This document shows positions 1-10,066 of a stretch of DNA of 64,000 bases, piece by piece (positions within the stretch are counted from its first letter, which is position 1; each line of letters opens with the position of its first letter). Both the position numbers and the translations under genes were made by a program. This stretch comes from Fuerstiella sp. (lineage in GTDB: Bacteria; Planctomycetota; Planctomycetia; Planctomycetales; Planctomycetaceae), in contig JAQWOH010000069.1 in assembly GCA_029245955.1 (NCBI GenBank), forward strand, positions 17,549 through 81,548, in the 5' to 3' direction. Under the pieces are notes generated by a model. That model saw only the letters and a list, made by a program, of their open reading frames with translations, was not told the origin of the DNA and did not search any database.

Positions 1-688
1 GTGAGAACCGATTCGGTCGAACACGGGGCATGAGTGCTGGAGTTTCCGGTTACACCGCAGGGGGCCCGCGTTATTAGTGCTCGCTGATATTCCGTCCGGG
101 ACGGCACATCCGACGTAAGCCATCGACGGTTGCTGATTCGTTACGTTGCGAGTTGCAGACGTACGTCGTCTTCGAATGATCTGCACCGTCAGAATTATGA
201 CATCTGCAAGCTGGACCGTGCGGACATCCTGGTTTTGTGATCGAAACTCATCGATGACATCAATGAGTACCTTGTCGCCTGACGCACACAAGGCTCAGCC
301 TTCCTGAAGTCTCTGCTTTTCTGCCTGAATCCCCAGTGCAGGTTCAGCGGTTACTACGTACCGTCTTTACATCAGGTAAATCGCGGCCAGCGTGCTTATC
401 CTGGAATGAAATTCGTAATGATGGCAGGATCTGCGACAGCGGCCACCGCTTAACCAGAAAATCATTGACCGTGAGATCGGACTTTGTCAGCGTCTTGAAC
501 GCCCGGCATCCAGTGCTGTGAATCTTGTGCGCAGCAGTCTGCCGCTGATTTTGAACGCGAAGTCGGGCGAAATCGATGCGACTCAGCGGATGGAGTTGTA
601 ATGATCGTTTTTTGTCATGTGATACAGAAGAGAAACGGAGCTGTGCAGCAACTAAAATCACTTCAGTCCGGCGGGTAGTGGTTGGCGT
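1..688. other. Left-edge region without a supported gene
   Basis: No reading frame here has a convincing family resemblance. One + strand frame stays open from about 422 to a TAA at 599-601 and has protein-like composition (Leu, Arg and Ile rich, containing NQKIIDREIG), but it lacks an ATG and I do not recognise it. It could be the 3' relic of a lost gene. The longer open frame on the opposite strand runs deep into the sulfatase gene and looks like an antisense shadow. Confidence 0.5.
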
Positions 689-2144
689 ATGTCGAGGCAG
701 TTGATGGCTTTGTGTCTTATCGGAACGCTGTTGCAGACTTGCGGTGTCAGCGCCGCGGAGGCAAAGAACGCGCGTCCCGACGTGTTGTTCATTGCGATCG
801 ACGATCTGAACGACTGGATCGGCTGCTTGGCAGGACATCCGCAGGCGCGAACTCCCGACATCGACACTCTGGCCAGTAGTGGAACTCTGTTTACGAATGC
901 TCATTGCCAGGGGCTGATCTGCGGACCATCCCGCGTCAGCCTGCTGTCGGGCAGTTATCCGTTCACGACGGGGTTGTACCAGCAACCCAACAAACGAGAC
1001 ATGCAGCTGGGCACGAAACACTTTCATCGTCATTTACTTCCACAGTACTTTGCACAGCATGGCTACGAAACTCTGGCTGTTGGCAAGATCTGTCATGGAG
1101 ATCCGGACGATATGGCATTTCAGTCGTACGGTAGCAAGTGGCAGGGATTCGGGCCTAAGCCACCTGACGGACACCGATTTAATTATCAGTTGCCCGACGT
1201 TCCATGGACCGGAACACAAACGGATTGGGGTGTCTTTCCGGACGTCGACAGTCGGATGCCGGATCACAAGGCTGCCGCCTGGGCAGAGCGGCAGCTGGCA
1301 ATGCAGCACGACAAGTCCTTTTTTCCGGCCGTCGGATTCATTCGGCCCCACGTACCGTTTTATGTGCCGCAAAAATGGTTCGATATGTTTCCTCTGGATG
1401 ACATTCAACTGCCGGACGTGCGTCGTAATGATATTGACGACGTACCGAGAATCAGTCGGCAGATGCACGAACTTCCAAAGTATCCGCCGCCGGATTATCT
1501 GCAGTCAGATGACAACAGGCAGTTGCGTCTGTGTGTCCGGTCATATCTGGCGTGCACGGTTTTTGTGGATCACCCGGTGGGACGTGTTCTGGAAGCCTTG
1601 GCATTCAGTCAGCATGTGGACAACACGATCATCTGTCTGTGCAGCGATCACGGCTATCATCTGGGCGAGAAGACCCGAATGTTCAAGCACACCCTCCGGG
1701 CAGCATCCACTCGCGTTCCATTAATTGTTGTTCAACCCGATGTCCGTAAAGGCTTGCGGATCGACATGCCGGTCGGACTGATAGATCTTTATCGGACACT
1801 GGTTGAAATGTGTGGTCTGCCCGGAAAAACGTTCAACGAAGGCGTCAGTCTGGTGCCCCTGCTGAATCGGTCGCAGCCTGAGTGGCGTTCTGCGATACCG
1901 ACAACCTATGCACGTGGCAGTCAGTCGCTGCGATCACGAAGACGGAAGTGAAGAATTGTATGATCACTCTGCAGATCTGCACGAATGGAATAACCTTGCG
2001 GCATCAGATCGACATCAGATAGCGGTTTCACGATTTCGCAGAGAGTTGCCGCAACTGAATGCGGCATACCATCCGGCAACACAGAAAGGACCCGTCAATG
2101 CCTGGTTTCAGAAGCATCTGGCGGAAACCGGCGTCGGGAAATAG
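689..2144 (+). pseudogene. Sulfatase (iduronate-2-sulfatase-like), frameshifted near the 3' end
   Basis: The product would hydrolyse sulfate esters, probably on polysaccharides, after export. An N-terminal signal peptide ends near residue 22. The metal-binding start DVLFIAIDDLNDW follows, then the active-site motif C78-G-P-S-R82, whose Cys would be converted to formylglycine. SDHGYHLGEK and FKHTLRAASTRVPL are also family-typical. The first frame stops at 1949-1951, but the expected C-terminal segment DGSEELYDHSADLHEW continues in another frame up to 2144. The switch lies near 1925-1935, and the few residues usually linking these blocks appear missing, so a small deletion is likely. The catalytic core is intact, so a truncated product might still fold. 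A sequencing error is the main alternative. Confidence 0.82.
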
Positions 2145-2462
2145 GCATTTCCGTTTGCCGGGACCGGAATTCTTGCTTGTCGGGCAGTCGGATTGCGGTG
2201 TCAGATCAGTGATTATCGTTCCCGGCACGCTGTTCCGAACCAGCATGGATATTCTCATGTCGGTGTAGTTTCGTGCCGTTTCTGCAAAATCGGCGGTCCG
2301 TCGCCCGGCTGGTTTGATTCAATTCGTGACGTGGCGTAGTTTCCTGACAGGCGAGTTAATTTGCACTTCCCCTCCGCGCTTTCAGGATTTGCAGGATCGG
2401 GTACAGTCCGATGCTGAGAATCCGTCCCGTTCAGCCTGTCCTGTATCAGCTCAGTTTTCTAA
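2145..2462. other. Intergenic gap
   Basis: I see no coding frame, strong hairpin or clear promoter here. It separates the broken sulfatase from the 1158-residue protein. Confidence 0.5.
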
Positions 2463-5400
2463 ATGACAAACAACGATCTTAATAATTCCCTGGGTGATGT
2501 TTCTCGTCAGTCTGACGACCAGAAAAAGCGAAACAGACGCGATGTGAACGAATACATCGCCTTGAAACTGATCGTCAACGGTCAGCCGGTTCCGATCGGG
2601 TTCAGGAAAACCGATTCGCTCGGTGCTGAACGCATTCTGAATACCTGGCACCAGCGGCTGAAGCACCTGGAAGCGGTGCGGTGCCCGGTGGACGGACGCA
2701 TCGAATCATTTCTGGAGCGGCACTTCGTTGGCGTTCCGGGAATAGAAGGCCTGAAGTTGCCGGACGTGGCCCTTGTGCTGGATCGACACGGGATTGCGCG
2801 TGAACTTTCTCTGCCGATTGATGGCGAAGAGTACTTCAACGACTTTGTGTCATCCTATCGTGTTCACAACGGTGTCCTGCATAATCCTCGCCATGATCGT
2901 CGGACCACCAAAGGGACGTTTCACGTCTGTGAAGGCGGTCTGCCGATTCCGTCCGACAAGCAGGCTGTACCAAAGCAGACATTTGCTCACCTGTTCCGGG
3001 TTGCTATGAATCCGCCTCAGAAGGATCAGGAACTACCCTTCACTTCCCTGGAGGAACAAAAGGCAGGCCTGTTCGTGTCGCTGCTGCTGCGTCCACTGCT
3101 GTGTCCGGAAGTGGAAGGATTCTGCAACCGGCAGACCATGGAGGTCCGGTTCTTTGCTCCGGGATCGCTGGTCAGCAATCTGGATTTCGTTGAATCCATT
3201 TTCGGGAATGCAGGAGATCCGTTCCTGCCCGAAAACGATTCCGGCCTGGATGTTGAGAACTGGAGCGGACACACCGGTTGTGTGATTCTCGCTCCCCATC
3301 TCAGCGAGGTGACCAAAAAGGAGGCCGGTCTGCCTTGTTTTGACGAGGCCACGGAACGGCAGCGCCGGGACGGCATGTGCTGGAAGACAGCAGACGAGAA
3401 ATACAACAACGGTACTCCCTTCAAGCTCACCTGCCGTAACGAAGAAGGGGTCATCGTCACGTTGATAGCGGACAATTACTTCGGCTACTGTAAGAAGGAA
3501 GTTAAGACTCAGCTGAGTTATGCAGCGAATCTTGCGGGTAACTATGAGGAAGAACATGCGGGTGGAGCGATTGCGTTTGCCAGCTACAATATGGGTTCAG
3601 AATTCGTTGCGGACAAACGTCGTTACAATCAGCGGACGTTTGATGACGTCGTTCGTGACTATGCGGCATTTATCGACGTAAAGCCCGAAGGTTACGGTGT
3701 CGATCGCAATTTTCCGGAACTGATCTACGTCCCGGAGGATGCGCGCGGCACTGTTCAGGGCCAGCGAATCAGTTGGACACGGGATGGCCGTGAATATTCC
3801 GTTCCTCTGACACCAGGACACGTCTACATCACGCCGTCCGGTTACAAGGTACGACTGGAGAAACACGTCGCGGCACCGTCGTGGCGTCTGGTGGGTACGC
3901 TGTCGGAAGGTGTCTTCTGTCACAAACCCTGCACTGTCAGCGGTGGCGGCAAAAGCGAGATCAGCAAGTCCATCGCTGACTACCTGCTGCACGGGCCGAT
4001 ATTTGTGGCGGATGCGGAGCAGGATCTGAATCAGGTTCAGCAGATTTTCGATCGCGATTACTCAGACCGCTGGGACCCGAACGGAGCGGTTCAGCCTGAC
4101 TACGCGAAGTCTCCCACGCGGTCGGTACTGGAACCGAATCGATCACTGGGCAGTGTTATTAAATTACTGACGCCGTCAGTCGACTATACGGACGAGTACA
4201 ACACGTGGCTGGAATCGATTCCCGGTTATATCTACGCCATCGTGTTTATCATCAAGAGACTGTACCGGCCGGATTCCAATCGAGACTGGCGACAGGATTT
4301 TACCGTCGACATTGTGAACGGTCATCCAGGCCACGAACTGAAGTATGGTGAACGGAATGTGATTGGCAGTTATCTGCGCGTAGGGCTTGTGGACGACAAG
4401 ACGTGGCGAACGTTCAAGCTGCGTCAGGATTTCGAACCGGCTCAAAAGGTGCAGACGGAAGATGATATCACTGCATCAGTAGTGGTGCCGGCAAGCGGCC
4501 TGGAACACCTGAGTCCTTTTGCTCCCCGGGCGACCAGCTACAAGTTTTCTGAGAACTGCGAGTACCGGCTGTTTCAACGCCCGGACGACGCCATTCACCG
4601 CGGTCTTGACAAGCAGACGGAAGCAGACCTTGCTCGCAGTGACAATTTCATTGTCAATTTTGAGCCCTTGTCTCGTCATCGCATTAACGAGATTTGTGAG
4701 CGAGCGGTGGATCTGAGTCAATTTACCGCTCCGATGCAGGATCTGTTACGCGACGCACGCGATGCTGGGGGGGGGTACGTTGTCTGTTCAAATACGCCGC
4801 GGAAGATTGATGGTGAAAACAGCAAGAACCCTCGCTATCTGCAGGCCCGTCCGGATCTGATCACGCCGTTCAATCGTTACGTCGCTGAAATGGGAGCCCG
4901 TCTCTATCGGGCCGTTCCTGCGGACAAGCCGGTGCTGCAACCGGTGAACTCGGTGCTTGCCGGGCGCCGCAATAATCCGGCCGACTACGCCAACAACATC
5001 CGACCGCTGGCAGTCCATAATCCGATTCACTACCAGGAACTGCCTGAGTTGTTCATGGACTTTATCAGTGCTCTGACGGGGAAGAGTCCTTCCACGACCG
5101 GGGCCGGCAGCGAAGGAGCACTGACAAAAGGGCCGTTCAATGCCCTGCTGCCCATTGCTGATCTGAACGCTGCGCTGGTGGGCTACCTGCTGACCGGTTT
5201 GCACGGGTTTTCGACTCCAGCCGGACACATCGGTTCGAGCGTGCGAATTGATCATGACATCAGTATTCTGATTCCGGAGGTATGGTGCCGGCTGAGTCCC
5301 GAGGAACGAGAACCGCAGTATCTGATCAATGAAGAGCTGCTTGAGAAAATCGATGACTTTGAGCACGAAGGCAAGCTGATACCGGCGAGTCGCCTGGGCT

Positions 5401-5939
5401 ATCGAGTTACTTCGCGTTTTATCCGTCGGTTCGCCGGTCGCGTTTTTGACAACCCAAGCATGGTCTTCGACGACGCGATTCTGCAGCCTGAAACTCAGGA
5501 TTTTGCCGCCTACGCAGATGGAATTCTGTACATCGCCGAAGCTCACGAGCGAGTTGCTCGTAATTATCTCGATGACGGATCCATTGACCTTGCCTGTCCC
5601 CCGTTGAGAGCATTGTTGCACATCATGGCGGAGGGAACATATCTCGGCAAAGACATTCACGACCCGGAGATTCGTCAGCTGTTTTCCCTCGAATCCATGC
5701 TGCAGTCAGAGTGGTATGTGGAGCGTCTGAAAACGCGGCGACAGCGCGATCAGCAGCTCTGGCAGCGACATGTCACGTACCTGCAGACATTTGTCAGTCA
5801 GCCGGAATTTGAGCCGGACGTGGAACGTCTGGGTTTGAAGTCGCGACTCGAAAAAGCGACGATCCGGCTCGCAGAAGTTTCGTCCTCGGACTATCTGCAG
5901 CAGCTGCATGGCTGCATCGGAGCTGACAGGCTGCAATGA
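2463..5939 (+). CDS. 1158-residue protein, probable PPi-type phosphoenolpyruvate carboxykinase
   Basis: The length and several motifs match what I recall of PPi-dependent PEP carboxykinases, which interconvert PEP + CO2 + phosphate and oxaloacetate + PPi in the cytosol. A P-loop-like GGGKSEISKS lies at residues 494-503, a possible phosphate-binding site. A highly ordered block TGKSPSTTGAGSEGALTKG starts near residue 872, and FNRYVAEMGARLYR lies before it. No signal peptide or membrane segment is visible, which fits a cytoplasmic enzyme. The gene stands alone, with about 150 bp before the next gene on the same strand. The ATG at 2463 has no obvious Shine-Dalgarno sequence. Family assignment is from memory of a rarely annotated family; the safe description is a large cytosolic protein with a Gly-rich Lys-Ser phosphate-binding loop. 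Confidence 0.58.
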   Translation: MTNNDLNNSLGDVSRQSDDQKKRNRRDVNEYIALKLIVNGQPVPIGFRKTDSLGAERILNTWHQRLKHLEAVRCPVDGRIESFLERHFVGVPGIEGLKLPDVALVLDRHGIARELSLPIDGEEYFNDFVSSYRVHNGVLHNPRHDRRTTKGTFHVCEGGLPIPSDKQAVPKQTFAHLFRVAMNPPQKDQELPFTSLEEQKAGLFVSLLLRPLLCPEVEGFCNRQTMEVRFFAPGSLVSNLDFVESIFGNAGDPFLPENDSGLDVENWSGHTGCVILAPHLSEVTKKEAGLPCFDEATERQRRDGMCWKTADEKYNNGTPFKLTCRNEEGVIVTLIADNYFGYCKKEVKTQLSYAANLAGNYEEEHAGGAIAFASYNMGSEFVADKRRYNQRTFDDVVRDYAAFIDVKPEGYGVDRNFPELIYVPEDARGTVQGQRISWTRDGREYSVPLTPGHVYITPSGYKVRLEKHVAAPSWRLVGTLSEGVFCHKPCTVSGGGKSEISKSIADYLLHGPIFVADAEQDLNQVQQIFDRDYSDRWDPNGAVQPDYAKSPTRSVLEPNRSLGSVIKLLTPSVDYTDEYNTWLESIPGYIYAIVFIIKRLYRPDSNRDWRQDFTVDIVNGHPGHELKYGERNVIGSYLRVGLVDDKTWRTFKLRQDFEPAQKVQTEDDITASVVVPASGLEHLSPFAPRATSYKFSENCEYRLFQRPDDAIHRGLDKQTEADLARSDNFIVNFEPLSRHRINEICERAVDLSQFTAPMQDLLRDARDAGGGYVVCSNTPRKIDGENSKNPRYLQARPDLITPFNRYVAEMGARLYRAVPADKPVLQPVNSVLAGRRNNPADYANNIRPLAVHNPIHYQELPELFMDFISALTGKSPSTTGAGSEGALTKGPFNALLPIADLNAALVGYLLTGLHGFSTPAGHIGSSVRIDHDISILIPEVWCRLSPEEREPQYLINEELLEKIDDFEHEGKLIPASRLGYRVTSRFIRRFAGRVFDNPSMVFDDAILQPETQDFAAYADGILYIAEAHERVARNYLDDGSIDLACPPLRALLHIMAEGTYLGKDIHDPEIRQLFSLESMLQSEWYVERLKTRRQRDQQLWQRHVTYLQTFVSQPEFEPDVERLGLKSRLEKATIRLAEVSSSDYLQQLHGCIGADRLQ

Positions 5940-6090
5940 CAGTTGATAAAATCCGCTGCGTCGAAGAGAGAGTGGCTCAGCAGTGATTTCTGACGGAACG
6001 ACAGCAGGTTCACCACACGGTACCACATTCTGCCTTTGGCCAGATGCTTAACCGCGTGTTTCTGCAGGACTCTTCTGATACCCGCGTTTT

Positions 6091-9000
6091 ATGGTTCAGC
6101 CCTGGCAATTCTGGATTGATGTCGGCGGTACGTTTACGGATTGTATCGCAGCGACTCCTGCGGGAAAGTTGAGGCAGTTCAAGACTCTGAGTTCCGGTGT
6201 CACAAAGGGTACCGTCGCCGCCCTGATGCACGGTGGTTTTGAGGACCTGAGGCGAACGGTCGATCCGGATCACTTCTGGGTGGGGGCCGAACTGCGGTTG
6301 TTTTCTGCTTCCGCTGATCTGTTGCACGTCACAACGGTTCTGGCATTTGATGCATCGGCGGGCCGGTTCACGCTGGCTGAAAGTGGCCTGCCGGCCGTGT
6401 CCGGCGCAACCACATACCAGTTGGATTTGGGGCTGCCCGCACCTGTACTGGCGATTCGATGGTCGTTAAGACTGCCGTCGGGGCGGGCATGTCCGGCCGT
6501 GCGAGTGCGGTTCGGCACCACTCGGGGAACGAACGCGCTGCTGACGCGCACCGGGGCTCGTACGGCGTTGATTACCACAAAAGGCTTTGCCGATGTGGCG
6601 TTGATTGGCAATCAGGACCGTCCGGATCTGTTCGATCTGAACATCAGAAAGCCGGAACCGTTGTTTTCAAAGGTCTTTGAAGTCGATGATCGGATAACAG
6701 CCGAAGGCTCTGTGCTGCGTGTTCCGGATTCCGGGACGGAGGCCAGGCGTCTGAAAGACGACGGTCTTCTGACGGAAGAATTCGAATCTGTTGCCATCTG
6801 TCTGATGAACGCTTATCGCAATTCAGTCAACGAAGAGTGCATTGAGCAGCTTGTGCGACAAGCCGGGTTTGACGAAGTCAGTCGTTCGTCGGAAGTCTCC
6901 TCACTGATTCGCTTCGTGCCGCGGTGTGATACCACTGTGCTGGATGCCTACCTCAATCCGGTGCTGCGGACGTACCTCAGTGACATTCGTTCCCATCTGC
7001 CGGACAGCGACATTCATGTGATGACGTCCGCAGGTGGTCTGGTGGGCAGTCACCGTTTCCGTGGTCGAGATTGTGTCCTGTCGGGGCCGGCGGGTGGCGT
7101 TGTGGGATTTGCGAGCGTGGCGGTGGAGGAAGGGTATAAGAACGCCATTGGTTTTGACATGGGCGGCACCAGCACCGACGTTGCCCGCTTCGACGGACAC
7201 TTCGCGGTTGAAAACGAAACCACCAAGGCCGGAGTCCGTATCATGACTCCGGTGCTGGCGATTGAAACGGTTGCCGCTGGTGGCGGCAGCATCTGTGGGT
7301 TTGATGGTGTGCGACTGTTTGTGGGACCTGACAGTGCCGGAGCGGATCCCGGACCGGCCTGCTACGGTGCGGGCGGGCCCCTGACGGTCACCGATCTGAA
7401 CGTGTTTCTGGGACGCGTTCTGCCGCAGCATTTTCCGTTTGCGCTCAACGTGTCGGCGGTCGAAACGAGGTTGATCAGGCTGAGAGCCGATATGGCAGCG
7501 GCCGGGTCTGCTTTGCCGGAAACGTCTCTGCAACAGATCGCGGAAGGTCTGCTGCAGATCGCAAATGACAATATGGTTCAGGCCATTCGTCGGATTTCGG
7601 TGGCGAAGGGCTATCATCCGGCAGATCACGCGCTGGTGAGTTTCGGTGGAGCGGGCGGCCAGCACGCCTGCAGTCTGGCCCGCAGTCTGGGGATTCGCAC
7701 CGTCCTGATCCATCCGCTTGCCGGAATTCTTAGTGCGTGGGGTATGGGGCAGGCGGACGTTCGTGCCATTCGCCAGGCAAGCGTTCTGCAACCGCTGACC
7801 GATGAATCACTGCGTCAGCTTGAGCCGGTGCGGCAGTCATTTGAGGTTCAGACGCGGGATGAAGTTGTAGCTCAGGGCGCCGCCGAAGAACTGATTCAGG
7901 AGCCTGTGCTGCAGCTTGAGCTGCGTTACCGCGGAACGGACTCTTCGCTGTGGATTGGCGGCCGGTCCACCGCCGAGTTTCGCGAACAGTTCGACGTCGA
8001 GCATCGGCGATTGTTTGGATATCTGCGGAAGGAAATGGAGGTTGAAATCTCTGCGATCCGCATCGAGACCGTTGGGCGGTCCGGGAATACCGGCGACATA
8101 CACGCTGTCGACGTGTCCACAAACGTCGACACGCAAGCTTGCAAATCTGACAAGACGAGCATCTTCTGGAAGGACGCTGAATATGATGCGCTGGTCTTTC
8201 ATCGTGACAATCTGCAGCCCGGCATGAGCGTCACCGGTCCGGCGATTATCTGTGAACCGACGTCCACAATCTGGATTGAGCCCGGCTGCAATGCAGAAAT
8301 CGCGATGTCCGGCACTGTGTTGATTGACGTTACGGATGATGATTCTGCCAGTGGGGCGTCTGATGTGTCAGATAATGTGATACCGGACCCTGTGCTGCTG
8401 GAGGTATTCAATAACCAGTTTGTGTCTATCGCAGAGCAGATGGGCGAGACACTGCGGCGAACGGCCACGTCGACCAATGTTCGGGAACGGCTGGACTTTA
8501 GTTGTGCATTGTTCGATGTCCGGGGGCGACTGGTTGTTAATGCTCCACATGTCCCCGTACATCTGGGGGCGATGGGGGAAACAGTGCGAGTGATTATCGA
8601 CGATCACCCTGATATGCAGCGGGGTGACGTTTTTGTCACCAACGATCCTTACCGAGGCGGTTCCCATCTGCCCGATGTGACTGTTGTCACTCCTGTGTTT
8701 GTCAGCAAATCGAATTCCCACGCCCGGATCGCTGATGTGTTGGCAGGTGCGGAAGAAAACGGCAACGCAACGGAGCAGCCGGCCTTCTATGTTGCCAATC
8801 GTGCTCATCATGCCGAAATCGGGGGTGCTGTACCCGGCAGTATGCCTCCTTTTTCGACAAATCTGGCCCAGGAAGGCGTGCTGATTCGCAGTCGGAAGCT
8901 GGTCGACCGTGGCGAGTCCTGCGAGGAACAGATTCGGCAACTGCTTGCGACCGGAGCGTTTCCCAGCCGAGCGGTGAATGACAATCTGGCTGACCTGGCA

Positions 9001-9999
9001 GCACAGGCTGCATCCAATGAGTGCGGTGTTCAGCTGTTACAGGTTCTTGTCGGGCGACATTCGGCTGACACAGTGCTGAATTATATGCAGCATGTTCAGA
9101 ATGCAGCGGCCAGGAAGATGCGATTGTGTCTGGCTGGTCTCGAAGAACGCAACTATTGTTTCGAAGATCGGCTCGATGACGGCACCAAACTGCGAGTTGC
9201 CGTTCAGTTGAACGGGGACGAGGCAACGGTCGACTTTACCGGGACAGATGGTGTCCATTTCGGGAACCTGAACGCGAATCGGGCCATCACCACGGCGGCT
9301 GTGCTGTACAGCTTTCGCTGCCTGCTGAACGAAGATGTTCCACTGAATGCCGGAGTTCTGGAACCACTCACGATCGTGATTCCTGAGGGGCTTTTGAATC
9401 CTGCGGTCGGGATCTCGCCTGAAGATTCACCAGCAATCGTTGGTGGTAACGTGGAAACGTCGCAGCGGATTGTTGACGTTCTGCTGGGCGCTCTGGAAAT
9501 TGCAGCGGCCAGTCAGGGCACGATGAATAATCTGACCTTTGGCGACGACACGTTCGGCTATTATGAAACCATCTGCGGCGGTTCCGGAGCGACACCGACG
9601 GGACACGGTGCAGATGCCGTTCACACTCACATGACAAATACGCGTCTTACAGATCCGGAAGTGCTGGAACAGCGCTACCCGGTGCGGCTGCGGAAATTCG
9701 AAATCCGACAGGGATCCGGTGGGCAGGGAAAATGTTGCGGCGGTGCTGGCATCGTACGCGAGATCGAGTTTCTGAAGATGCTGCAGGTGTCGATGCTGTC
9801 ACAGCGTCGAGAGTCCAATCCTCCCTTTGGCCTGCAGGGAGGTGCAGCCGCGCTGTGCGGCCGGAATTCTCTGGTTAATGCTCACACAGGTGAGCAGAAA
9901 AATCTCGGTGCTGCGTTCAACACGACAGTCTCACCCGGCGACGTGATCCGCATTGAGACTCCGGGTGGCGGCGGCTTTGGTTCGCTGCCACCGAACTAA
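6091..9999 (+). CDS. 5-oxoprolinase, fused HyuA-HyuB (OPLAH-type)
   Basis: This enzyme would open 5-oxo-L-proline (pyroglutamate) to glutamate with ATP, in the cytosol. At 1302 residues it matches the single-chain eukaryote-like form rather than split HyuA and HyuB subunits. The N-terminal hydantoinase-A half opens with FWIDVGGTFTDCIA, an actin-like ATPase phosphate loop. It carries GFDMGGTSTDVA and then GPDSAGADPGPACYG near residues 412-426. The hydantoinase-B half begins near residue 765 (FNNQFVSIAEQMGETL), includes HVPVHLGAMGETV and ends in a Gly-rich tail (TPGGGGFGSLPPN). The ATG at 6091 lies immediately before the first conserved strand. No dedicated partner gene is adjacent. Substrate could instead be a hydantoin, since the families overlap. 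Confidence 0.92.
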   Translation: MVQPWQFWIDVGGTFTDCIAATPAGKLRQFKTLSSGVTKGTVAALMHGGFEDLRRTVDPDHFWVGAELRLFSASADLLHVTTVLAFDASAGRFTLAESGLPAVSGATTYQLDLGLPAPVLAIRWSLRLPSGRACPAVRVRFGTTRGTNALLTRTGARTALITTKGFADVALIGNQDRPDLFDLNIRKPEPLFSKVFEVDDRITAEGSVLRVPDSGTEARRLKDDGLLTEEFESVAICLMNAYRNSVNEECIEQLVRQAGFDEVSRSSEVSSLIRFVPRCDTTVLDAYLNPVLRTYLSDIRSHLPDSDIHVMTSAGGLVGSHRFRGRDCVLSGPAGGVVGFASVAVEEGYKNAIGFDMGGTSTDVARFDGHFAVENETTKAGVRIMTPVLAIETVAAGGGSICGFDGVRLFVGPDSAGADPGPACYGAGGPLTVTDLNVFLGRVLPQHFPFALNVSAVETRLIRLRADMAAAGSALPETSLQQIAEGLLQIANDNMVQAIRRISVAKGYHPADHALVSFGGAGGQHACSLARSLGIRTVLIHPLAGILSAWGMGQADVRAIRQASVLQPLTDESLRQLEPVRQSFEVQTRDEVVAQGAAEELIQEPVLQLELRYRGTDSSLWIGGRSTAEFREQFDVEHRRLFGYLRKEMEVEISAIRIETVGRSGNTGDIHAVDVSTNVDTQACKSDKTSIFWKDAEYDALVFHRDNLQPGMSVTGPAIICEPTSTIWIEPGCNAEIAMSGTVLIDVTDDDSASGASDVSDNVIPDPVLLEVFNNQFVSIAEQMGETLRRTATSTNVRERLDFSCALFDVRGRLVVNAPHVPVHLGAMGETVRVIIDDHPDMQRGDVFVTNDPYRGGSHLPDVTVVTPVFVSKSNSHARIADVLAGAEENGNATEQPAFYVANRAHHAEIGGAVPGSMPPFSTNLAQEGVLIRSRKLVDRGESCEEQIRQLLATGAFPSRAVNDNLADLAAQAASNECGVQLLQVLVGRHSADTVLNYMQHVQNAAARKMRLCLAGLEERNYCFEDRLDDGTKLRVAVQLNGDEATVDFTGTDGVHFGNLNANRAITTAAVLYSFRCLLNEDVPLNAGVLEPLTIVIPEGLLNPAVGISPEDSPAIVGGNVETSQRIVDVLLGALEIAAASQGTMNNLTFGDDTFGYYETICGGSGATPTGHGADAVHTHMTNTRLTDPEVLEQRYPVRLRKFEIRQGSGGQGKCCGGAGIVREIEFLKMLQVSMLSQRRESNPPFGLQGGAAALCGRNSLVNAHTGEQKNLGAAFNTTVSPGDVIRIETPGGGGFGSLPPN

Positions 10000-10066
10000 G
10001 TTGGTTGCTTGCCGGTCTGCATGACAACTGACTGATGACGGTGTGCAGTGAAATTTACAGAATCGG

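Noticed and set aside
344..1033. Minus-strand frame of 229 codons at the left edge
   Set aside because: Overlaps the sulfatase N-terminus in antisense and has no recognisable domain.
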